Of a stretch of 64,000 bases of DNA, positions 1 to 11,494 are shown in pieces (the stretch's first letter is position 1; the number at the start of each line of letters is the position of its first letter). Below the pieces are notes generated by a model that saw only the letters and a list, made by a program, of their open reading frames with translations, made no database searches and was not told the origin of the DNA. The DNA comes from Beroe forskalii (lineage: Eukaryota > Ctenophora > Nuda > Beroida > Beroidae), in assembly GCA_011033025.1 (NCBI GenBank), contig WFMF01000010.1, positions 124,001 to 188,000 of the forward strand, in the 5' to 3' direction. The position numbers were made by a program, and so were the translations under genes.

Positions 1-22
1 TTAAATTACCTTTATTTAACAG

Positions 23-3000
23 GATCTGCTAGTTCCTGCGAACTGGGATGGCTCAAGGACCCCCACTCTACTAACTGTTACAGATTCTTCCCTGCTGCAC
101 TTGCCTGGAAAGATGCGAGAAATAGCTGAGGGAGCGACTTTGTTACCACTTACCTACCACTGCAACACCACTGCAACACCACTGCAACACCACTTTAACA
201 CCACTGCAACACCTTGAACAACACAGTCTTTATTTCACCTGCACAGCAATAGTACAACACTATTGCACTGTAGCACTGTATCATGACAACAAACTGTTAC
301 GATGATAACACTATGTAATTCAAAGTCCGTGACAACAACCGACTACTATGACAACATTCCGTTACCATGACAACGCTATTCAACCCTGAGAACTCCCTAA
401 TAAGGCATTCTTTTCAGCTGCGTTGGACAAGGTGGACTCCTCGCTGTCATACAAAGCGATAGCAGTAACGACTTCATTACGAAGAATGTTACTCGGGGTC
501 TCCGGTCATGGATTGGCTTGCACAAACAGTAAGTCACCATTTCACTTTTTTCATGTATTTGAACTCCCTGCTCAATTTGCTGTTTCGTAGCTTTAACTAT
601 TATTAGGATGATTTAAATGAAATTCTTGCTGGAAATAGGAATATATCAGTTGTTCAACCCTCAATAATCACCTCAACCCTCAATAATCCCCATTAATTTG
701 TTCCCTCCCAGGAACACTACCTCCTCCGGTTGGGAGTGGAGTATTGTGGACAGACCGGTGAGCTATGAGAACTGGGCCCCGGGGGAGCCCAGCAACAACT
801 TCTGGACCGTCTTCCAATCCGAGGAGTGTGTTGAGATAGAGGACGCTTCGGGGCAGTGGAGTGACGAACCTTGCAGCTCTCAACGCTCATACGTCTGTCA
901 GAAAAGTAAATATACTGCTTTAAAATTAATTCGAATTTCCTGCGACCTTGATGTTGCACTGTATCAGAGTTTCTTCTACGTTTTAATGTTTTTAACGTGT
1001 ATTATCATATCAATCTCGTATTTAGGTTACTTCCCTAACCACTGCACTTGTTTGTAGGTTTGGGGTGTAACACCACGGCGTTACGAGGCCACACTCCCAC
1101 CAACAACACGCTACTCCCTGTCGGTAACAGTGTCTCTGTTGATGCGCAGTGCAGAGTCGGCTACAGACCCACTCCCAAAACAACACAAGCATCTTGTCTT
1201 TCAGATGGGGCGTGGTCCGTTACTCCTGTTACATGTTCAGGTACCGCTGAAGTTGTTTTATGTCAACGCTGTTACATGTTTAGGCACTGTTACTACGACA
1301 ACACTGTTCTATGTTCACTGTTCAGGGACCGTTACTATGACAACACTGTTCTATGTTCACTGTTCAGTTACTGTTACTATGACAACACTGTTACACGTTC
1401 AGCGACTGTTACTATGACAACACAGTTACATGTTTAGGCACTGTAATACGACAACACTGTTACATGTCCTCAGTTCAGGTATTGTTACTATGACAACACT
1501 GTTACATGTTCATGTTCTGTTACTATAGCAACATTTTCCAATCTGCTGACCCCTTTAAAATCCCTTCTTTTCAGAAATTACTTGCAGTGATCCCGGGAAT
1601 TCTCGTCTGATGAATGGAAATCTCTATCCTGACCCTGCCTATGGGGTAAGATGACCTCTCACAACTCAGTCTTACTCTCGCAACTCACAACCAAATTTTA
1701 TTGTTATACAGGGTGTTTCGAGTCTCGTGTCTAAAAAGTAAATCTTTATTGCTGAGTTTATAGCGGATATAATTTATAGCAATATAATTTTCCAAAAACA
1801 TCGGAAAATCAAATGAGGGACCCTTCTTGAGACTTACAAAACAATAATCAAACATTTATCCTCTATGAACTCAGCAATGAAGGTTTGCTTTTTAGACACG
1901 AGACTCGAAACACCCTGTAGATCATTCAAGTAATGCATTTTCCGCTGGTTTCATTGCACTACTACCTTTTTCTCGTGTTTCTCGCTCCTGTCACACTCTG
2001 GTTTAATCCTAGTATTATCTCTACTGTTACTATCATTCTATTTCTATTTCCCCATCTCAACTCATTATTTTAGCTTGATATTCTTTGTAAAAGTGCCAAG
2101 AAATTGATTAATAATTGTTTTCTTGTTTTCTTGATTTTTTCCCCCTCTGGGCCGTATGGAGTGGGCTCCAAGATACGTTACTCCTGCGACATTGGTTACA
2201 TGCTACGTGGCAACGCAGTCAGTGTGTGTAGAGACATAGACTCCAGACTGCCCGTGGGAATTTGGGACCAACCTCCTATTTGCTTGACAAGTTAGTGCTG
2301 ATCTCAGTCATAGTAAAATGTGGTCACCTTTAAAAGCTTATATTTGTCTGTATGACCCATCCGGCATCCTAACTTTCTCGATTGTTGATTACGCAGCTTT
2401 TACCTAGTTTTTACCATGTATAATTGTTACCGTTCCTATTTCCCGAAATCCTGCCAAGTGCACCTCATCTTGCAGCCTTTTCCTTAAAGTTAAATTCACG
2501 CGTGTCGCCAGCTCCGAAGTCCCCTTGTCATGTGCCCTGAATGTGGTACTTGTAACCATCCCTTACTGACGTGGCCCACGTCTCCAGGTCCGAAGTGTGA
2601 GGATGGGTGGGTGTCTCACAACAGCTACTGCTACCGACACGTCAGAGATCTCCTCTCCTGGCACGATGCTGATCTGAGGTGCCAGGAACTTGGCGGTTCA
2701 TGGGTGAGTTAACATTGCGATCTCACCATGACAACATGTGTCACCCGACAATGACAACATCGTGTTATCGCTACGGGTTGCTATGGTAACATGACTGCAC
2801 TGTTTTCAGTGACTCAGTGGTAAACCAATATAACAGTATTTCCATACAAAATCTATTTCATTTTTTCGAATATTTTTCCAGTAATTCACCCTAATCATGA
2901 CCATTTCAGAGTCGATTGGTTACTATCAATACAGTCAGTGAGAACAAACTGGTTAAGGATCTGGTCAACAACACTGTCTCTCAGTTGTGGATAGGACTCC

Positions 3001-3660
3001 ATGATGTGTGAGTTCCAGCTCCCTGATAGCATTACTACCATGACAACATTACCATGACAACATTACCATGACAACATTACCATGACAACATTACCAACTA
3101 CCATTAACACATTACTTTACCATTACAACATTGCTACAACATGACAACATTACATTACCATGACAACATTGTTTTGCTTTGAAAAGTTGAAACTTTTGTG
3201 ATATCATGACAATCCCCATGATGCTTCATTGCAATTGAGATTGGTTGTTTTCAGGCCATCTGAAGGGACGTGGGAGTGGACTGATAACTCAGCCGTTGCT
3301 TACAAGGTAAGAACTCTGTCACTATAAGTTGATGCGCTATCCACATAGCGATAAGAGTTTTCTCTCTTATTACGCAGGGTCTTTCTTCTCAGTCGCCTTC
3401 CCGATCTCCATGCATAAAAGTAACGTTAAAGTTGTGAGTTCTGAAAACGCCCTTTGAAATTTCCACACGACAGCCATTTGTTTATTGATATGTTACATTC
3501 GACCATGTTTCAGAATTTCGCCCCGGGGGAGCCAAACAACGGACAGTTCTTCTGGGAGACAGAGGACTGCGTAGAAATGGACGTGGGCACGGGGAAGTGG
3601 AACGACGAGCAATGCACACACCTCAGAGAGTTCGTGTGCGAGAAGTTTGTAGCGAACTAG
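23..3660 (+). CDS. Secreted C-type lectin with CTLD-sushi-sushi-CTLD architecture (3' part of gene)
   Basis: Exons: 23-125, 418-528, 712-905 (CTLD 1); 1058-1240 (sushi 1); 1575-1645 and about 2161-2290 (sushi 2); 2588-2703, 2910-3007, 3255-3306, 3514-3660 (CTLD 2, stop TAG). Phases agree at every junction except 1645/2161, and modules are bounded by phase-1 introns, as expected for shuffled extracellular domains. CTLD 1 shows CELGW, WKDA, WIGLHK, EPS and WSD. CTLD 2 shows CEDGW, LWIGLHD, and EPN plus WND, the calcium/sugar-binding pair typical of mannose-type lectins. The sushi modules keep the Cys and Trp pattern (GYRP, GAWSVTPVTC; YSCDIGY, WDQPPIC). Family knowledge implies extracellular carbohydrate recognition; the ligand is inference. 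The protein ends soon after CTLD 2 with no membrane anchor. The 5' end is outside the window. Two junctions are non-canonical (donor at 126 is CT; no usable AG before 2161). An AATAAA lies at 4421-4426, about 760 bp past the stop. Confidence 0.88.
1245..1545 (+). repeat. Degenerate minisatellite in lectin intron
   Basis: Roughly 30-38-bp units built around GTTACTATGACAACACTGTT repeat about eight times just downstream of the sushi 1 exon. Related GACAAC-rich sequence occurs in other introns of this gene (about 280-360, 2730-2790, 3030-3175), so one simple-sequence family seems to have spread within the locus. Confidence 0.7.
1709..1917. mobile_element. 209-bp MITE with long terminal inverted repeats and TA target duplication
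   Basis: The left end CAGGGTGTTTCGAGTCTCGT is matched in inverted orientation at the right end, and the arms stay similar for roughly 50 bp. TA dinucleotides flank both ends (1707-1708, 1918-1919), the target duplication typical of Tc1/mariner-type elements. It has no coding capacity. It sits in the intron that splits sushi 2, the same intron whose acceptor is abnormal. Confidence 0.85.
3030..3175 (+). repeat. Short tandem repeat in lectin intron
   Basis: Units of about 14 bp (CATGACAACATTAC) repeat in the intron between the last WIGLHD-coding exon and the exon at 3255. Confidence 0.75.
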
Positions 3661-3995
3661 GAGGATACTGGAGCACTGAGAATTGGACTGGGGGACTGGA
3701 GGTGAGGAATCGACTGGGGGTGAGGAATGGACTGGGGGCGAGGAATGGACTGGGAGTGAGAAATGGACTGGGGGACTGGAGCACTGAAGAATGGACTGGG
3801 AGTAAGGAATGGGCTGGGAGTAAGGAATGGAATGGGAGTAAGGAATGGACTGGAGCACTGAAGAATGGACTGGGAGTAAGGAATGAACTGGGGCGAGGAA
3901 TGGACTGGGAGTGATGAATGGACTGGGGAGTGAGGAATGGACTGGAGAGTGAGGAATGGGCTGGTAGTAAGGAATGGACTGGGAAGAATGGAGGT
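3661..3995 (+). repeat. Minisatellite directly after the lectin stop codon
   Basis: Degenerate 10-20-bp units of the type GGAATGGACTGGGAGTGA begin right after the TAG and run about 330 bp, so they probably lie in the 3' UTR. Open frames on both strands here are by-products of the repeat. Confidence 0.8.
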
Positions 3996-4919
3996 ACTAA
4001 TCACAGAATCAAATCTAGGCTGACGGAGTGAGGACTGGGACAGTGGGCCACTCATCATCGCTTACTGTACTGTATTGAAATTGTTTGACATATGATTTTG
4101 TAGAGACTCAGTTTAGACTTTTAAACCCTGTTGAACCCTTTGACTCATGAGGGGAGACGAGGGTCTGTATTCAAGTAGAATGTTCAGTGCTTCACCAACA
4201 ATTGCATTTATATCATGGTATCATTGAATTGAGTTCGAGAAAAGTGTTAGCCTTTTATAACCAAAGAAGAAACTCAGTAATTATTAAAATCAAATCCTTT
4301 AAATTATTGTTGAAGGTATATTCATAAATGATTTGTAAATTTACCTATATTATAAACTTGAAGCTTTGGAACATAATACAAAATCCCTTACCCAATTTTT
4401 AGAGCTCGAAATGTGATAGCAATAAAATAAAGTGATAAATATCAGTTTACACTCGGAAAAACTGTTATAATCCGATAACATTAAAATTGCATGTAGGTTG
4501 CAACGAAATATGGCCATTGAGTGTTCAAACCTGAGATTTTATGAGATCGTCGAGGCAAATTATCTCAAAAATGTGGCTTGATAATTTCTCATTAAGAGGT
4601 CTATAAACTGTCAATTCTTGGCAAATTAAATATGAAGAAGGCAATCATTATAAGCACCTGCCCAGATCTTGCATTATTTTTCATTGATAGAATATAAAAG
4701 TTTTGAGTCACTGAATTTACCAGAGCACAAAATATGATATAACTTTTTACTTTTGTCCCATCTCAATCTTGCTAAGAATATTTCAAATCAGGATTGGCCT
4801 TTTTGCCCAAACAAAACCCATGAAAACAGTATGAATTGTTCCAATAAGCTATCTGTACCCTGTGTCCATGCTCATTCCGATATTCCCGCTGCATCGCACT
4901 GAAAGACTGAGCACAGTGT
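3996..4919. other. AT-rich interval between convergent genes
   Basis: No coding signal or obvious repeat. It holds the AATAAA at 4421-4426 that could serve the lectin transcript. The minus-strand gene ends at the right border. Confidence 0.5.
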
Positions 4920-7900
4920 TTATTTGTTGTCGTATATGCCCAGTCTGGCTCTCCACACCTCAGCCGCCCTCTCAGCCGCCAACTTGGGGTCTTTGGATGG
5001 TGCGATGAGCTCGTTAGTCACCTGCCACATGCCCATGGCTTTGTCAGCCCGCTTCACTGTCTGTCCGTACCGCTCGAGGAGGGGAGTGCTCAGCTCCTTG
5101 TAGATCTTATCTCCTCCCCCGCACGCTGAAAAGGGGTGTTTGTTGTTAGGGAACAGGGTTTGTTGTTAGGGACCAGGGTTAGTTGTAAATAGGGGCAGTT
5201 AATTAAGTTAGTGGGGCAGTGAAAGTTGTTAGTGGGGCCACTCAATACTTGCAACATAACGTAACTCTCATCATGTGAATATGGGCCTTGGTTATCCTTC
5301 ACTTTTGCAGTGGTTCTTAATAAGTAGGATATATCACGCACTCTAATGTACTGACCGGTGACTGATGCTCTGATGGTTTTATCGAAGTCGTTGATGTCCA
5401 TCCTGCCCATTCTGACGAGTTCCAGGATGATGTTTATCTCTTCCTCCTTGAGTTGGGAAGCACACTCGTCCTCCACAGCATTGTACACGTCCTGTACTTG
5501 CCTCGATAGCTCCATCCCAGCGTTGTGCTTGTCTATCTGAAATCATTGACCACATCAACCATTCTGTTCTTATCCTGGCAGTCTCGTTTTTGCAAGCTTA
5601 GACTTTATCAACATGAACAATTTCATTCAATTCATCGATTCAAATCCAAATGTATTGTATTTTTGAAGAATAGAATTCATGTAAAAACGTTTTAACTTTT
5701 ACGCGCACACGTGTATGTTTCAGTATCATCATGCTCCTACTTCTGTTAGAAATCTATCTGTTTCTTTAGGTCGGACCAGCTGTCCCAGAGTTGGTGAGTG
5801 AGAGTGAAGGCTGAGTTTTCCTTCTTCTTGTACTCATCTATCTGCTCCTGGACATCCTTATCGAGCTCTGCTTCTCGCTTCAGCAGCTTCTCTTCTGCGA
5901 CCTTCTCCACTTGCTGGACGTTGTTGGTCTTCTTGACCGAGCACTTGTCCCCTACCTCTTGCACTACTTTGTGGTGGTCTTGCAAGGTTTTCTTGCAGGC
6001 AGCCTCCGAAATGTAGCCGTCCATCCAGATCACATCCACCAGCTTTGTCTTGATCTTGTTCAGAACTTGGGCTATCTTCACTTTGCTGCCCTCCTTGCTG
6101 GCGTGTACCACTTGGAGGTGGGCCAACAAGTCTCCCATCCGCTCGTCAAAGTGCTCCAGAGTCTTAGAGGTGACCACGAATATCGATCTGAGTAAGGTTA
6201 TCATCAAATCTAGAAGTGCTACAACATAAGATCATACTCTAATCATTTGGTGATAGTTTGCTTCTTAATCAAAAGTCAATGTCTTGAGCTTAATTATTAG
6301 ACTCACTGTCTGAAGTGGTTTATGGCATCACTAGCTGAGATGACCATCTCCCTTTTCTTCTCAATCCGGGCTGATTTCTGCGGAGATTAATCTCAGATGA
6401 AGTGAGATGAAAAAGCATTAAGACTAGGATAAGGAATCAACAACCTTACTTTATGCAATTTGATTCACCCCTCAAGAATGAATGGCTGCATGATTTCATA
6501 CCTGTCTGGTTTCTATGGCCTCCTTTGCCTTAGCTTGCTTCTTGCTAGGCGTCTTCTTGCCCGGAGGTCCCATTGCAGCGTCCAGCTCTGCTTTGTTGGT
6601 GCTGTCGAACTCCCTCATCTCACTGCAGTCTTGCAACCGCTTCATTTCAATCCTGAGAAGCGGTGGTGTTAGGAGGAACTGGTTTGCAGTAAATGTTCCA
6701 CTTCAAACTTTAATCCCTAGAGGCAAGACTGCTTCAAGAGTATATGAGCAAATCGGTATATGATAGTTGTAGAACTAGAATTGTTAGCAACTTGTTATTT
6801 CGGGTCATGGGATATAGAGTTTTAAATGTTAAATGTTTAGTTACTTTTTCATAGCCCGGAGCCGGTGCATGAAGAGCATGTTGATAACTGCTAGAGCTTG
6901 GTGCTGGTGTACCGCCATCATCTGCTCTCTGTCACTGGAAAGTGTATAGGGTGAACATGACACATGTAAATCGTTACATATGTTAAGATTTAGTGAGTAG
7001 AGACCGTAACTGGGTACGGGGTAACCCCTCGAGTAAAATTCGTGACAAACAGCAGCTCATATCCAGACTAATAATAATACTGTCCCTCTCACTCACATCT
7101 CAGTAAGTCCGCTCTGGGTCTGGAGGACCTCCTTGACGGCATCCTCCTGCTCCCCCAGCAGTTCTTCCTGATCAGCGCTCTGTCTTCGCATCTCCCGGTC
7201 CAACTTGTCCTTTACCGTCTCGTGCACTCTCAGGTCCTCGTCAACCACCTTAGCCAGCTCGCTCACTCGGCTTTCTGGGGTGGTGGTTTAGTTGAGTGAA
7301 GTGAGCCAGCTCGCTCACTCGGCTTTCTGGGGGTGGTGGTTTAGTTGAGCGAAATGTACGCGGGCTTTTTTGCCATTCAACGGGCAAGTTACTGTTACCT
7401 TTATTCAGTGTTCATGGCGTGATTGATAGAGAAATAAATACATTTCAGTGCCATCTTTGACTTTTAATTTTATGTAAGTCGTGCTACCACCTATCTCCAG
7501 AAGTATAATTATTAATTACTCAGGTGTCAGTGGAATTGATTAACCAGACCTCTGTGCTTAGCCATCTCGTCCCTGAATGCTCGCGATTTCTGATCGAGCA
7601 TTGCTGCGTCCATGTTTTTCTCTAATTTCATTGTTCCAATGGCATCGTTCAGAATTTCTTGGTATTCCCTGGATAGATTTGTCTGTAAAGCTTCATTTGT
7701 AATTAGTTAAAATCATCAAATTGTAACTTTAAAATTAGCACTTAAATCTATCGACACGGTATGCATGAATTAATTATGCAAAAGACATCGTAAATCACGG
7801 TTTCACCTACTGAGTTTTTCCGTCTACCCTCTCGTTGACTAGCTTCTCAAATATCTCTGCCTCCTTGGAGTCTACCCTCTTGACAGCCAGCATCTTGTCC

Positions 7901-10497
7901 AGCCGCACTGTCTTCTGGAGCTCGTGGATGGTCTGCACGTATCTGGAGGGTTCTATGAGACCGTCAACTGCAGCCTGGTAGGACTGGTTGGAGGTGGAAG
8001 CTATCTCCGTGCTCCTCTTCCAGGTCTTTATCCTCTTCTGCTCTGCCAATCGGTCCTTGGCACACTTCTCCAGCTGATCTTGTAGCTTCTGGTTGAATTC
8101 TGAAATGACACTTCATTAAAAGGAAGTTTCGTGGAGATGATGTAAAGAAGATTCAAATTTAGATAAAGATTCATAATAAGAAAAAGAAAATCCGAAATTT
8201 AGTAGACTTTAAAGTAACCAAATCTTACCGTCTTGGTGCTTCACATTGGCAGCAGTTACTCTTTCTTCAAATGTTTTCTGTACTTTGGTTGCAACAGATC
8301 CACTCAGCTTCTGATTTTTCTTCAGATCAGCGAGAAAATTTGAGAAATTATCCGACAGTCTTTGTGCTTCTTCTGGTTCCTGGTGATTTCTCGTTACCAA
8401 TCCCTGTATGGTCAAATTGACCGGCGACCGCTACAAAGCACAAAAAATATGGAGGAAAATGCGAGCTCGTCCAAACAATGACATTTCAATATAAGCCGTG
8501 TTTTTAGTGGAAGTTACTTACAAATTTGATGTTAGCGAATTGTTTGCCTGCCACATTCCTGACCACGTTGAACCTTTCACTTTGAGCCTTGGAAACTGAG
8601 TTGTAATCTGAGTTGATGATCTCGCAGAGGATTGTCAGGTTCTCTATCAGTTTCTCTTCCATGAAATCAATCTGAAATGTTGCTCAAGAGTAAATCTCAA
8701 TATTTCTTTTGATAGACTTTCTTTCTTAATAATGGACTTTAAATATAAAATACTGCCTGTAATTCTCAATTCTAAAAACATTTGACATATTTCTTAGTCT
8801 TAGAAAGTTAACAGTGAAAAGCTAATAATCTATAATCTTATCATTAATCTTATCGTCCATTGTTCCATTTCTATTACCAATCATGATCAATTTAGTCCCT
8901 TCCTTTTTCCTCTTTTTCATCTAATTTACTGACCTCCTCAGTTTTTCATCTAATTTACTGACCTGAGTTTTCCATCTAGTTTACTGACCTCCTCAGTTTT
9001 TCATCTAATTTACTGACCTCAGTTTTTCATCTAATTTACTGACCTCCTCAGTTTTGAGTTGAGTTCTCTCCACCAACTCCTTGCGGAGAGTTTCTCTGAT
9101 TTTCAGCATGAGAGCCTCCATTTCCATGCTAGCAGTGTACCTCATGTCCTCAATGTGGGATGCCAGCAGTGAGTCTCCCGACGTCCTCTCGAAATCCTGA
9201 CGGATGCATTGCTTTAGCCCTCTTAGGTTCTTTAGCAACGTGTTTTCTTAAGTAACGGAAGTAACTTAGGAGCGATATCTCATGAACAATATCTCAAACT
9301 ATCAAATTATCTTGCTCATCACAGATCTTGATTTATGATTCTTACCTTAGTCGCTTCAGTAATTCTGTCCTTCCAATCGAGTTCTTTACTCTTGAGTTCT
9401 GCGGAGAAAGCGTCAGATATTTCCTTCTTGCACTCCTCAGTCGTTATCTTTTGCTGCACCAGACTGTCCAGGTAGATGTTTATCAGGTTTAGGAAGGTGG
9501 TCCTGTACTGCCCTTGGAGTTCTTCCTCCCAGTGAACAACTGTCCTGAACTCTTGTGACACCAGAGCCATCTGCATTTGTACGCTGAAATGTTGGGAGCA
9601 ATGTAAGAGTGCCATGAACTGTGCCAAAAACCTCAACCTTTTTTCAAATGCGCATGCAAATAGTAAGTGCTTGAGATGACGTAATCATCATACCAAAACA
9701 TAGTAAGTTTATAATGACGTTGAAACGCCTTAATTTACGTATGATTAAAGCGTTGCTCAATCCAACCTAAACCAGTGAAAATGTCCCAGAATATGTCCCA
9801 GAGGTCATGTTAGTTATGAATCTCACCAGGTATCTTGGCTGAGTGCATCAATGACCCCATCTGTGGTCGCCTCCTGGCCCATGTCGACCGTAGAGTGTCT
9901 CCGGACCCACGAGAGGGGTCTCCTGGGATCCGTTGTCAGGACCGTCTCAGGCGGACCTTCTCCCTGCGAACACGGCCATTAGGAAGAGCTGGAAATGAGG
10001 AGAATGTGCTTTTCTTTGAGCAAATCTTTCTAGGTAGCCACATAAACATTAGCCATGTAACATTGTAACAATATGTTGCTTCAAATCTACTCACCGGAGG
10101 TACTATTTCGGAGTAAGTGTCCGGATCTCCTGTTTTCTCCTCCTCCACATTTCTTGGCTGCAGTCCAGACTCTGCCAGCCGCTGGGTGTCTGCCTGAAAT
10201 TATACAAGGTTAAATTTCCAAGGTTACTCCTGGGCACTGAAGTTGCCTGGTCACTGCTCCGGTTTAGCTGGTAAACGCTGAAATGTGGTAACGTCAAGAT
10301 AGCCTTACCTTGGTGTATTTGGCAGGGAAGTTTCTTCTTATGATGAAAAGGATGGCCACCCCGAGGAAGAATCCAGTGAAGACCCCGAATATGACGGCAC
10401 AGGCGAGCCACAGGTCATTGAACTGGTTTCCGTCCTGCTCTATGTAGAGAGCCTCAGACAAGGGCACTCCGCTCATTCTACATAGGACCTCAGAAAC
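4920..10497 (-). CDS. Single-pass membrane coiled-coil protein, possibly EVC2 (limbin)-like
   Basis: Exons in coding order: 10309-10497, 10095-10193, 9827-9963, 9346-9583, 9044-9229, 8522-8671, 8229-8430, 7828-8099, 7550-7682, 7097-7274, 6845-6934, 6502-6652, 6307-6377, 5758-6187, 5356-5536, 4920-5125. Phases match across all of them, giving about 970 residues without the missing N-terminal exon(s). The first visible exon holds a membrane segment (WLACAVIFGVFTGFFLGVAI) followed by RR, so the rest should be cytoplasmic. That part is long, charged and heptad-like (for example EEELQGQYRTTFLNLINIYL), with a basic stretch GKKTPSKKQAKAK. Membrane anchor plus long coiled coil resembles the ciliary Hedgehog-pathway proteins EVC/EVC2, but this rests on architecture and general resemblance only. 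Oddities: the donor after 5758 reads AT instead of GT; the 7828 and 9229 boundaries are the best frame-keeping choices but weak. AATAAA overlaps the stop codon (919-924 of the 4 kb block, i.e. 4919-4924). Confidence 0.8.
7252..7350 (-). repeat. Tandem duplication of about 50 bp covering an exon start and its acceptor
   Basis: CCAGCTCGCTCACTCGGCTT occurs twice, each followed by the same CTTTCTGGGG...TGGTTTAGTTGAG sequence. The copy next to the exon 7097-7274 is taken as the working acceptor; the other repeats the acceptor and the first exon codons inside the intron. Confidence 0.85.
8925..9050 (-). repeat. Minisatellite duplicating a splice donor
   Basis: Units of about 29 bp, seen on the plus strand as CATCTAATTTACTGACCTCC, repeat about four to five times at the 3' end of exon 9044-9229. 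On the minus strand each complete unit recreates GAG followed by GTCAGT, so the intron starts with several equivalent donors. Confidence 0.85.
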
Positions 10498-11029
10498 CTG
10501 GGGCAGGGGCCGAGTCAAGAGCCGAGTCAGAGAAATCTTACAGTAGAAAGATAAGGAGCCTTATCTATCACCTTGTTTCAGAAATCTAATAGGAAAAATA
10601 AGGATTAGGAGCCTTATGAGTTGCACAAATTTTGGGCAGGTTCCTTAGAAGCTTGGCAATTTCTTCTAGACATCGTTATACGAAACGTAAGAGAAACAGT
10701 GAAGGACAAATAACACGATAAATTGGCCGATGATTCATTGCAAAATATCTAAACCGATTGAGACATGACGAATAGAATAAGAAATATCTTATGAATGAAA
10801 GAAGCCATGATATTTAAATATCACCAATATAATTGAATGGCCCAAATTAAATATTCTATACGTTTATTCCCTTGGGAGCTTAGGGTATGAAAACAGCACA
10901 GTGGCAAATCTATACAAAATACACCGAGGCAATACATCAATTTACACTTTCTTGACAAATTGTGACTATCATCCATAGCAACTGAGTGCACAAAGCACTA
11001 ACAAGCAAGAGATTTATTTAGTCCGTATC
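10498..11029. other. Upstream flank or first intron of the coiled-coil gene
   Basis: The exon at 10309-10497 starts in phase 0 behind a good acceptor, so at least one more 5' exon must exist. I could not find it here. The interval is AT-rich with no clear coding signal. Confidence 0.4.
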
Positions 11030-11110
11030 ATGCTACTTGCATATAATGTCACGTTTCCAGTCACGTGCTGCACGTGCGTGATCACGTGCAAAGAGTTTGC
11101 ACTGCACGCC
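11030..11110. promoter_or_regulatory. CACGTG-rich cluster
   Basis: Three CACGTG palindromes (GTCACGTGCTGCACGTGCG, then ATCACGTGC) plus a near match lie within about 60 bp, in a locally GC-richer stretch. CACGTG is the classic E-box of bHLH-zip factors. Promoter function is inference; it could serve the minus-strand gene. A second such cluster lies at 26850-26940. Confidence 0.35.
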
Positions 11111-11494
11111 TCCCTGCCCGCCTATTGATGGAGCGGCTGCACGAAGTGCTGCGTAGTTGGCACGCAGAGCATGATCACACGTAGATCACAGTGTCATAAC
11201 TCAGCCTAAACGTTGTATCTAAAACACTAAATATAGTGTTATACTTATAGTTTTATGATCAAGAATGAAAATTAGGAATCATCATAAAAATACAGTTTAT
11301 ACAATTGACAATGATCAGATTTGAATGTAATTCATTATTTTGAAATACATGTATTTACACCTATATTTCAAAAACATCTTGTTTTACTTCTTTGATCTTG
11401 ATGAACAACGAATTAGTGATATCAACTGACCAAGTGCAGCAATACCTAGACCGAGTACCTGTGCAGCAATCACTTGACCTACTGCTGCAATGAT

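Noticed and set aside
4919-10518. Firm naming of the coiled-coil gene as EVC2
   Set aside because: Membrane anchor and coiled coil agree, but no diagnostic motif could be verified without a search, so no symbol was assigned.
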